From positions 20,682,001 to 20,746,000 of the forward strand of contig OX335650.1 in assembly GCA_946894095.1 (NCBI GenBank): a stretch of 64,000 nucleotides of DNA, written 5' to 3'. The notes beneath the pieces are model-generated. The model was not told where the DNA came from and ran no database searches. It was given only the letters and a program-made list of their open reading frames with translations. The stretch comes from Incurvaria masculella. Its lineage: Eukaryota > Arthropoda > Insecta > Lepidoptera > Incurvariidae. Below, piece after piece: positions 60,701 to 64,000 of this stretch. How positions within the stretch are numbered: position 1 is the stretch's first letter; the number at the start of each line of letters is the position of its first letter. A program made the translations under genes and the position numbers.

Positions 60701-63700
60701 AACATGTCAAGTACCAGGATTTTAATTTTACCTTAAAAATAGACAAGGAAGCACTTTCCCTAATAGTAAGAGGCAATTGATTCCACAATCGTGCTGAGTG
60801 AACTGTAAAAGAACACGAATAAGCAGTGGAAGAATGTGACGGAATAAGGAGCAGGAGATTATCTGCAGACCTAAGTGGTACACCATGAAAAGAGAGATAT
60901 TTGAAGCGTTCTTTAAGATAAAGTGGGGAGTGTGGCACATGGCCTGAGCATATTAAGAAAAGAATGAATAAAAAACACTAAATAAAGTTTAGAAGGATCA
61001 GCAGCAGCCTTGCCGGTGTAAAAAACCTCGCCATTTGGACTATCAGTTACCCCCAAGTTACAGTAACTATTGCATCATCATTGCATCATTTAGGAGAACA
61101 TTATTGAAACATTTAAAATTCTCAACTCTTCTTACAACTCTCCCAAGCTACAAGATATGTCCACCATTGCTTATACTAAAAACCTGAGAGGGCACTCATA
61201 AAAGCTGTATCACAATCGGTCGAAGCAGAACCGTCGACGGCACTTTCTTGCCAACAGAGTAGTAAAATCTTGGAACATTCTTCCCAGTCAAGTTGTAAAC
61301 GCTGTCTCCTTAAATTCCTTCAAAAATACACTTTTATAAATCAGCTTAAAGCTGCTAGCCTTTCAATAATAATATAATATAATAATCAATACTCTGTATG
61401 TAGTCTGTTAATGGAGTTGCAAGATAAATATACTTTTTCGTACTAAGCAGGTACGTCGCTTATTCCAAGGAAAGTGACATGTATGTCATGTACGTCAACC
61501 TAGGACTGGCTCTAGCGTCTGATGCCAAATACGATTTTGGTGGTGACGGCATATGTTTGAATATTCAATCTTTGCAGTCAATGTCCGCAACGCAGATGAA
61601 ACGTTAAATAAATGTATATAGGTATAACCTTAAACACTGTGTTAGTAGGAGAAATTCATTACGGGAGGAGGGTCCGTGGGAGAATTCCAAATTATGGGAA
61701 TACAGCCGGTGGCGATATTGGTAGACGCAATACCCGCGAATGGTATGTTTTGCTGGTTCGGGTCCAGCCTTGCGGTATATTCGTAAAGTAGTTATTTTTA
61801 ATGGGCTCTTTCTTCAATTAATGTGTCCTTGCTTCACGGTCGATTATACATACATACATGTCACATTCCTCGGAGTTGCAAGATGTTCGTTGCCGCCGAA
61901 GCCACCCTGCACTGCACCTAACGCGTGACAATTTGTTTCTTGTAGCCGAGGGCTGACATGGTGGTTCTGTGTGAGCAGGGTAACAAAGAGTTGGAGGAGC
62001 GCTCGCCGGACAAGGATAAACGGAAGGCGGCCAAACCGCGCGCGGACGAGCGCAAGGAGCGTAAGATGAGCAGGAAACGGGTGAGTTGACACTATTGAAA
62101 CGTTCGTGGGTGTGTTATTTTTTTTTTATGCGACCTGACATGGATGGCTAATACCACACAACTACCGTTATGATATTAGCCCAATACACCACATTCCCGA
62201 AGGAATTAGGTGCCATGCCAGGACCTTCCCTTTATGAGCACGGCTACATTGAACTGGATGGAAAACACGGACAATTTTTCATTGCCGCTTCGACCATCTT
62301 TTCATCCAATGCGATGGTACCAACCCGGGCGGGCTTAAACCCTACCACCTAGTAAGGGAAGGGGACCTACAGTTTTACATGGATTCCGAACCATGGAGCA
62401 GCTCGCATTCGTGACGAAATGCACTTATCGAACTCTGAAAGAGAAAGACAGTGGTGCAAGTTGGTATTGAACCCGGGCCTCTGGTACGCTAGGCCGGTCC
62501 CCGCGCCACTAGGCTACGAGCCATGCAAACGGTCAGTTTAAAATAATCTCGATCTCGACAACAGCGTCACGTACCGGGTCCAACTGTATCTAAAAAAGCG
62601 TCCAGGTAAACCCATAATACAAAAAATCTATAAAATCGGACAGGCCGTTTAGGAGGAATTACGAACACACTTACGAATTTTCTGTTGAATTATATTTTTT
62701 TTAAATAGTCTTTATTTATGTTTATTGTTTATTCATCATCCATAGACAGTACACTGCACTCGGATTTGTCATATTTTATCATTTTATCATTAGCCAGTTC
62801 GGCAATCCCAGCGAAGAAGAAGTGGCCAGAAACTCCGCTGGTTTTTTTTTCAACGTCCACTTAGTTTAAGTTTACAAAAGTATAAAGTACAAACAATTAA
62901 TATCATATGGAACAGTTCATGACAAATATCAGTTTATTTGTAAAGACTATGCCCGCCATCTAACATGTTGCCAATTGGAGTGATTATTAGCTGCGGTACC
63001 TGGCTACTCGGACCAATGCTGCAGTGAACAGATTTTTTTAATGGCGACAAAATCACCCTATGTCCTTTCGATTTCAAGTTACCTCCTCCAAAATCGATTT
63101 CTAGTTTAACCATAAAGACATAGCTGACTGATAAATAGACAAACAGATGGTCAGAAAAAGTTTCTTTATCTTTTTGATATTTGTAAGAATTGAATATAGT
63201 TAAAGGAATATAGAATAAAGCTCTTCGTACCAGAGGTGGAAGGATCATAGGATAAAGAGAATGCCCGCTGTATAAGTCGCTACTGAATATACAGTTCTTT
63301 GTAGAGTAGAGCGGTAGAGCGGCTCGTAGCCTAGTGGCGCGGGGACTGGCCTAGCGTACCAGAGGCCTGGGTTCAATACCGATGGAAAACACGGACAAAA
63401 TTGTCCGTGTTTTCCATCCAGTTCAATGTAGCCGTGCTCATAAAGGGAAGGTCCTGGCATGGCACCAAATTCCTTCGGGAATGTGGTGTATTGGGCTAAT
63501 ATCATAACGGTAGTTGTGTGGTATTAGCCATCCATGTCAGGTCGCATAAAAAAAAAATCAACCTCCATATTTGTCATTTAACTTTTATGGCCCAACCATC
63601 TATAGTTATTTCACCCTATGAGTTATCAGCATTGTATTTGATGGTCCTTTTGTAGATGCTAAATGAGATGTGTTTTGCAGGAGCGAGACCAAGAGGCCGT

Positions 63701-63738
63701 GGCTCTGGAGCAAAAGAGAAGGAGGGAGGAGCAGAAAG
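26557..63738 (+). CDS. THOC2: THOC2 (THO complex subunit 2), 28 coding exons, 3' end beyond the window
   Basis: Largest subunit and scaffold of the THO core of TREX, which loads export factors on nascent mRNA and limits R-loops in the nucleus. Exons: 26557-26621, 30623-30788, 32364-32605, 34415-34548, 35195-35313, 35986-36126, 37127-37282, 37891-38072, 39704-39869, 41604-41770, 42368-42566, 43192-43448, 43579-43696, 44364-44502, 45158-45315, 45776-46029, 47134-47293, 48653-48901, 49417-49637, 50465-50633, 51934-52047, 52543-52657, 53330-53432, 54899-54974, 55190-55265, 56269-56309, 61979-62080, 63681-63738. Every junction keeps frame at GT-AG sites. The total is 4,147 nt (about 1,382 codons) of a protein near 1,600 in vertebrates. 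Exons are very GC-rich and introns AT-rich. The start ATG follows an in-frame TAG. Confidence 0.96.
26975..27607. mobile_element. MITE with CACCTAAATYGGCGTTTACG ends, copy 2, interrupted
   Basis: The left half (26975-27060) and right half (27355-27607, ending AAACGCCAATTTAGGTGA) match the other copies. About 290 bp of T-rich sequence interrupts them. THOC2 intron 1. Confidence 0.7.
28418..29810 (+). mobile_element. GGCCAAGTGCGAGTCG repeat, copy 3, split by a LINE
   Basis: Head at 28418-28499 and tail at 29569-29810. A LINE fragment occupies the gap. The flanking CATTTTT heptamers look like its target duplication. Confidence 0.85.
28500..29568 (+). mobile_element. Non-LTR retrotransposon 3' fragment
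   Basis: Encodes the C-terminal part of a LINE ORF2: [32 protein letters not shown], then in another frame [17 protein letters not shown] and the stop. A 3' UTR follows, ending in TTTTCATTTCATTT repeats. Truncated at the 5' end and frameshifted. Confidence 0.85.
30323..30560 (-). mobile_element. SINE body fragment
   Basis: TGACATGGATGGCTAATACC through CTACAGTTTTTCATGGGTTT. Ends about 60 bases before THOC2 exon 2. Confidence 0.8.
31290..31630. mobile_element. MITE with CACCTAAATYGGCGTTTACG ends, copy 3
   Basis: AAATTGGCGTTTACGTAAC on the left, CGTAAACGCCAATTTAGGTG then AGACTGACCAC on the right. Best-preserved copy. THOC2 intron 2. Confidence 0.8.
31926..32266. mobile_element. Foldback MITE, longer copy of the 2699 family
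   Basis: Same ends as the copy at 2699 with a longer centre (GCTAGGCTCGCCGTGGTCGT). Lies in THOC2 intron 2, ending about 100 bases before the exon 3 acceptor. Confidence 0.85.
32364..36126 (+). CDS. THOC2: THOC2 exons 3-6
   Basis: Exon 3 (32364-32605) begins [17 protein letters not shown] and ends in FIKVKTKL. Its acceptor has a weak GC-rich pyrimidine tract. Exon 4 (34415-34548) gives [20 protein letters not shown], a signature of Tho2. Exon 5 (35195-35313) gives [18 protein letters not shown]. Exon 6 (35986-36126) gives [11 protein letters not shown] and [13 protein letters not shown]. Phases are 2, 1, 0, 0. A foldback element ends about 100 bases before the exon 3 acceptor. Confidence 0.95.
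32641..32955 (-). mobile_element. GGCCAAGTGCGAGTCG repeat, copy 4
   Basis: Reverse copy just after THOC2 exon 3, with a long CCGT microsatellite. Confidence 0.8.
33106..33252. mobile_element. Foldback MITE, TTTGAGTTTCAGCGACATC ends
   Basis: Outer arms of about 30 bp (TTTCAGCGACATCTACATTT) and inner ATTGGTCGTGAC pair across a short centre. THOC2 intron 3. Confidence 0.85.
34160..34217 (+). mobile_element. SINE body scrap
   Basis: TATAAAGGGAAGGTTCTGGC and TTCCTTCGGGAATGTGG. Another scrap is at 35683-35742. Confidence 0.6.
36228..36460 (-). mobile_element. SINE body fragment
   Basis: TTAGGTGCCATGTCAGGATC, GATGGTACCAACCCACACAG. Tail lost. THOC2 intron 6. Confidence 0.75.
36772..36890 (-). mobile_element. 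LINE 3' end, same family as 3234
   Basis: Reverse copy, with GGCATATGGCGTACGCCAGG and a GCATGCCGGC-like block. THOC2 intron 6. Confidence 0.5.
37127..42566 (+). CDS. THOC2: THOC2 exons 7-11
   Basis: Exon 7 (37127-37282): [12 protein letters not shown]. Exon 8 (37891-38072): [18 protein letters not shown] and ATIEPLYRE. Exon 9 (39704-39869): [20 protein letters not shown]. Exon 10 (41604-41770): [19 protein letters not shown]. Exon 11 (42368-42566): [16 protein letters not shown] and [17 protein letters not shown], the best conserved Tho2 block. Exon 8 is about 75 percent GC with long runs of GCG codons. The helical-repeat middle of the protein contacts the other THO subunits. Confidence 0.95.
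37349..37784. mobile_element. MITE with GACATGTATGTATGTATAAT ends, complete plus shortened copy
   Basis: The complete unit (37349-37587) has about 55-bp inverted ends through CGACCGTGAAGCAAGGACAC. A second, centre-deleted unit follows at about 37686-37784. A partial copy is at 61711-61867. THOC2 intron 7. Confidence 0.8.
38690..38960. other. GC-rich patch in THOC2 intron 8
   Basis: GC-rich with near-repeats of CAGTTRCGAGAGTCGCC and CTACTGCCCGCCCGCC. No sustained frame or splice-compatible exon, and not recognised. Confidence 0.4.
39226..39645 (+). repeat. Three tandem units of about 142 bp
   Basis: Each unit begins AGTGACTGACAGGTGTCA and contains AAAATTGTGTG and TATGCCAATG. Units start at 39226, 39366 and 39511. 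Ends 58 bases before THOC2 exon 9. Confidence 0.9.
39984..40113 (-). mobile_element. LINE 3' end, same family as 3234
   Basis: Reverse copy: GGCAAATGGCGAACGCAAGG, then CCATGCCGGCCGGCAAGGTG. Followed at 40140-40260 by a TTATTCATCATCCATAGACA block that recurs at 62720-62790. Confidence 0.6.
40310..40705 (-). mobile_element. SINE with tRNA-like head, diverged
   Basis: CAATGGATGGCTAATGACCT through GTGATTGAACCGATGACCTC and CCTAAGCTGCGAGCTGC. THOC2 intron 9. Confidence 0.75.
40788..41063 (+). mobile_element. LINE ORF2 C-terminus with CCHC-type motif
   Basis: [17 protein letters not shown] followed by [20 protein letters not shown], the C-x2-C-x8-H-x4-C motif at the end of R1/Jockey-like ORF2. No reverse transcriptase remains. 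Confidence 0.8.
41106..41222. repeat. Foldback, ACAAGACAAACGAACCAATCAC arms
   Basis: GACAAGACAAACGAACCAAT pairs with the inverted ATTGGCTGTTTGTCTTGGCC. THOC2 intron 9. Confidence 0.7.
43192..47293 (+). CDS. THOC2: THOC2 exons 12-17
   Basis: Exon 12 (43192-43448): [20 protein letters not shown] and [13 protein letters not shown]. Exon 13 (43579-43696): [20 protein letters not shown]. Exon 14 (44364-44502): [19 protein letters not shown]. Exon 15 (45158-45315): [20 protein letters not shown]. Exon 16 (45776-46029): [14 protein letters not shown]. Exon 17 (47134-47293): [20 protein letters not shown]. These match the conserved core of metazoan THOC2. Partial second copies of exons 12 and 15 lie directly downstream of their parents. 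SINE copies fill several introns. Confidence 0.95.
43457..43503 (+). pseudogene. Echo copy of THOC2 exon 12 (truncated)
   Basis: Starting 8 bases past the exon 12 splice site, about 45 bp repeat part of exon 12 at roughly 80 percent identity. The matched frame reads [14 protein letters not shown] against parent [19 protein letters not shown] poly(T) at 43504 cuts it off. Confidence 0.7.
43501..43961 (-). mobile_element. Two SINE pieces flanking THOC2 exon 13
   Basis: Tail piece 43504-43541 (ATTGGACATGGACGGCTAAT) and body piece 43769-43961. Exon 13 (43579-43696) lies between them. Confidence 0.7.
45358..45470 (+). pseudogene. Echo copy of THOC2 exon 15 (diverged, still open)
   Basis: Forty-four bases after exon 15, a second acceptor-like GTAG|ACTGGGAG begins a diverged copy. 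It reads WENSS then [10 protein letters not shown], against parent WEESS and [10 protein letters not shown], with a net two-codon in-frame gap and no stop. It lacks a clear donor in the parent's phase, so it is probably not spliced in. Confidence 0.65.
46238..46452 (-). mobile_element. SINE, body-deleted, with a different tRNA-like head
   Basis: The minus-strand head GGCTGGTGGCTCAGGGGCAC and GTGGGTTCAAATCCCCGGCC has A- and B-box form. Most of the body is missing. Confidence 0.75.
46707..47095 (-). mobile_element. SINE with 5S rRNA-like head, near complete
   Basis: On the minus strand the head reads CCGAAGTTAAGCAACGCCGG and CTTGGATGGGTGACC, the internal control region of 5S rRNA. Then comes a TGGTTCGGATTCC junction, a body with GGTACCATCGCATTGGATGA, ATTAGCCATCCATGTCC and poly(A). 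THOC2 intron 16. Confidence 0.85.
47404..47877. mobile_element. TTAA-bounded foldback with about 100-bp arms
   Basis: TTAAGAACGG and CATACAAACGTAGTTTACTA open the left arm. The right arm is its complement, ending CGTTCTTAA. A second inverted pair (CATACGAATTTTGTTT) lies inside. THOC2 intron 17. Confidence 0.9.
48056..48140 (-). mobile_element. SINE tail fragment
   Basis: Poly(T), then ATGTAACTGGACATGGGTGG. A small hairpin forms where CCACCCATGTCCAGT repeats in reverse. Confidence 0.7.
48653..52047 (+). CDS. THOC2: THOC2 exons 18-21
   Basis: Exon 18 (48653-48901) uses the acceptor CCACAG|GAGGAG and encodes [20 protein letters not shown] and [12 protein letters not shown]. Exon 19 (49417-49637): [20 protein letters not shown] and [12 protein letters not shown]. 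Exon 20 (50465-50633): [20 protein letters not shown]. Exon 21 (51934-52047): [20 protein letters not shown]. Exon 19 is asymmetric (phase 0 in, phase 2 out) and is followed by a near-identical second copy at 49659-49873. Confidence 0.95.
49659..49873 (+). pseudogene. Tandem copy of THOC2 exon 19 (19b)
   Basis: A copy of exon 19 starts about 20 bases after the exon 19 donor, differs at nine of about 205 positions and keeps the TATAG|GTGAG donor. The parent acceptor TTGCAG reads TTGCGA here, so it has no obvious acceptor. Because exon 19 runs phase 0 to 2, including both copies would shift the frame. Only exclusive use is possible. A third, collapsed remnant follows at 49874-49957. Confidence 0.85.
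49972..50047 (+). mobile_element. LINE 3' end, short fragment of the 3234 family
   Basis: TATGGAATGAACTCTCTGCC and CCTTCAAACATGAGTTTGTG. Lies between the exon 19 copies and exon 20 of THOC2. Confidence 0.6.
50270..50405 (-). mobile_element. Jockey-like reverse transcriptase fragment
   Basis: Reverse frame gives [12 protein letters not shown], a Jockey RT motif. Short and degraded. Confidence 0.6.
50686..51235. mobile_element. TTAA-type element, GGYGGCCCAWCCCG ends, copy 2
   Basis: 550 bp between TTAA sites, with left end TTAAGGCGGCCCATCCCG and right end CGGGTTGGGCCACCTTAA. No coding capacity. Lies in THOC2 intron 20. A right-end fragment is at 55088-55152. Confidence 0.85.
51236..51600 (+). 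repeat. Diverged tandem duplication, two units of about 180-195 bp
   Basis: CCTGTTCTGA, GGCAGTAGCATT-type and GTAGTTTCTT motifs recur in the same order at 51239-51418 and 51432-51595, directly after a TTAA element. Confidence 0.55.
52543..63738 (+). CDS. THOC2: THOC2 exons 22-28, charged C-terminal tail (incomplete)
   Basis: Short exons encode a low-complexity tail rich in Lys, Arg, Glu and Pro, as in other THOC2 proteins, where it binds nucleic acid. Examples: [20 protein letters not shown] (exon 22), [18 protein letters not shown] (23), [18 protein letters not shown] (24), [18 protein letters not shown] (25), [14 protein letters not shown] (26), [18 protein letters not shown] (27), [19 protein letters not shown] (28). 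Frame and GT-AG sites support every join, but low conservation makes the extra exons 24-26 less certain. The gene leaves the window in phase 1. Confidence 0.85.
52843..53249 (-). mobile_element. SINE with tRNA-like head, near full length
   Basis: Tail TGACATGGATGGCTAATACC, head CACTAGGCTACGAGCCGC in forward reading. THOC2 intron 22. Confidence 0.9.
54055..54510 (+). CDS. RpS13: Ribosomal protein S13, intronless, nested in a THOC2 intron
   Basis: Intact 151-residue uS15-family protein of the small ribosomal subunit, the full family length: [20 protein letters not shown] at the start, [15 protein letters not shown] and [12 protein letters not shown] in the body, SSTASALVA at the end. There is no intron, although animal RpS13 genes usually have several, and an A-rich AATAAA tract follows the stop. 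This suggests a reverse-transcribed copy in intron 23 of THOC2, on the same strand. The open frame has no lesion and uses GC-ending codons. A GC-rich stretch at 53760-53900 and a pyrimidine run near 53945 could be its own promoter, so it may be active. It could also be the main gene. I cannot tell from this window. Confidence 0.95.
   Translation: MGRMHAPGKGISQSALPYRRSVPTWLKLSADDVKEQIFKLGKKGLTPSQIGVMLRDSHGVAQVRFVTGKKILRIMKAMGLAPDLPEDLYYLIKKAVAMRKHLERNRKDRDSKFRLILVESRIHRLALYYKTKSVLPPNWKYESSTASALVA
55088..55152. mobile_element. End fragment of the GGYGGCCC TTAA element
   Basis: TTAAGGTGGCCCTTCCCGGC then CATTCGCGGGCACGGTAC matches the right end of the 50686 copy in reverse. Confidence 0.7.
55926..56210 (+). 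mobile_element. GGCCAAGTGCGAGTCG repeat, copy 5
   Basis: Nearly complete, from CCGGCCAAGTACGAGTCGGG to GGTACGGAACCCTAA, in the intron before THOC2 exon 26. Confidence 0.85.
56331..58630 (+). other. Unassigned 2.3-kb A-rich insert in THOC2 intron 26
   Basis: Begins with a GC-rich block (GTCGCGTCGGCTGCCGAACA), then turns strongly A-rich on the plus strand with only short frames. One frame has paired cysteines (CYGC ... CKKC). Could be a decayed LTR element, but no LTR pair, protease or reverse transcriptase was found. Confidence 0.35.
58633..58815. mobile_element. Foldback MITE, half copy of the 2699 family
   Basis: Left arm and centre only (ACCGCGGTCGTTAAACATGT through GCCGTGGTCGTAGATCGTAG). 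The right arm is missing. Confidence 0.75.
58963..59374 (-). mobile_element. SINE with tRNA-like head, full length
   Basis: The minus-strand head GGCTCGTAGCCTAGTGGCGC (A box) and GCCCGGGTTCAATACC (B box) leads into the body and a 14-base poly(A). Almost identical to the copy at 62117. Confidence 0.92.
59375..60460. other. THOC2 intron 26, AT-rich, nothing recognised
   Basis: No coding or repeat similarity seen between the SINE and the LINE fragment. Confidence 0.5.
60462..60960 (-). mobile_element. Non-LTR retrotransposon 3' fragment, same family as 28500
   Basis: [20 protein letters not shown] and [19 protein letters not shown] match the 28500 copy. The 3' UTR ends in TTTCATTTTCATTTCA on the minus strand. 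Confidence 0.85.
61195..61340 (+). mobile_element. LINE 3' fragment
   Basis: Reads [20 protein letters not shown] then SFKNTLL and a stop, the typical end of a CR1/L2-like ORF2. Confidence 0.55.
61711..61867. mobile_element. Partial copy of the GACATGTATG MITE
   Basis: AATGGTATGTTTTGCTGGTT through CACGGTCGATTATACATACA matches the right half of the unit at 37349. Lies about 110 bases before THOC2 exon 27. Confidence 0.75.
62117..62524 (-). mobile_element. SINE with tRNA-like head, full length
   Basis: Near-identical to 58963-59374, about 40 bases after THOC2 exon 27. The pair implies recent activity. Confidence 0.92.
63318..63558 (+). mobile_element. SINE with tRNA-like head, middle deleted and inverted
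   Basis: Head GGCTCGTAGCCTAGTGGCGC to GGGTTCAATACC, then GATGGAAAACACGGACAA as an inverted 20-mer directly facing its own complement, then the normal tail. Plus strand. Confidence 0.9.
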
Positions 63739-63830
63739 GTAGAGCAATTCAAACAATTACCTTTGCCTTTTTAAATTAAACATAATTGATAATGCAACAT
63801 ATGTAAAACTGTAGTTGTCCTTACTTAATA

Positions 63831-64000
63831 CAGTTGAATTCATTTACAACGACTTCGCTTGTAACGACTAACCGGTTTTAACGACGGTAATGTTTACTCA
63901 AGTTAGGTTTCATAGTTAGGTACTGAGAAAATATAACCGTTTAGTGCGACTCCGGTTTAAGCGACCAACTGCTTATAGCGACCATTAATTATGATAATAC
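63831..64000. mobile_element. Possible pogo/Tigger-like end
   Basis: CAGTTGAATTCATTTACAAC after TA, then repeated AACGACTTCGCTTGTAACGA, resembles pogo-type termini. The other end is outside the window. Confidence 0.35.

Overview
The window is nuclear DNA from an insect, almost certainly a moth or butterfly. It has AT-rich introns around GC-rich exons, TTAGG-type telomere motifs, a mariner element, repeats I recognise as common in Lepidoptera (the GGCCAAGTGCGAGTCGG repeat and AACCGACTTCAAAAAA motifs), and insect-type secreted carboxylesterases. The species cannot be fixed from sequence alone.

Layout. (1) 1-7.3 kb: two tandem carboxylesterase genes on the minus strand. Only exon 1 of the first is inside the window. 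The second is complete in three exons, with an intact catalytic triad but a one-base frameshift in a run of nine C. (2) 7.3-12.3 kb: gene-free, packed with SINE, LINE and foldback fragments, including a long hairpin whose loop carries telomeric GGTTA repeats. (3) 12.3-24.0 kb, minus: a complete eight-exon ALKBH8 gene (RRM, AlkB dioxygenase, tRNA methyltransferase). Its introns hold an 11-copy 74-bp minisatellite, a deleted mariner and a 2-kb palindromic composite. (4) 24.0-26.6 kb: the head-to-head spacer between ALKBH8 and THOC2. (5) 26.6 kb to the right edge, plus: THOC2, the large scaffold of the THO/TREX mRNA export complex. Twenty-eight coding exons (about 1,382 codons) were placed by reading frame and splice sites, and the gene runs off the window. 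An intronless, intact RpS13 copy is nested in one THOC2 intron.

The genes are not an operon. The esterases probably hydrolyse odorants, hormone or xenobiotic esters outside the cell. ALKBH8 modifies tRNA wobble uridines. THOC2 couples transcription to mRNA export. RpS13 is a small-subunit ribosomal protein.

Most interesting signals: a SINE family whose single body is joined to two different Pol III-type heads, one tRNA-like and one 5S rRNA-like; THOC2 exons 12, 15 and 19 each followed by a still-open tandem 'echo' copy; several unrelated-looking foldback elements all bounded by TTAA; and a three-level nest of elements (TTAA MITE containing a SINE containing a LINE). Exon joins are my own manual splice calls without transcripts. 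Repeat family names are descriptive, since no database could be searched.
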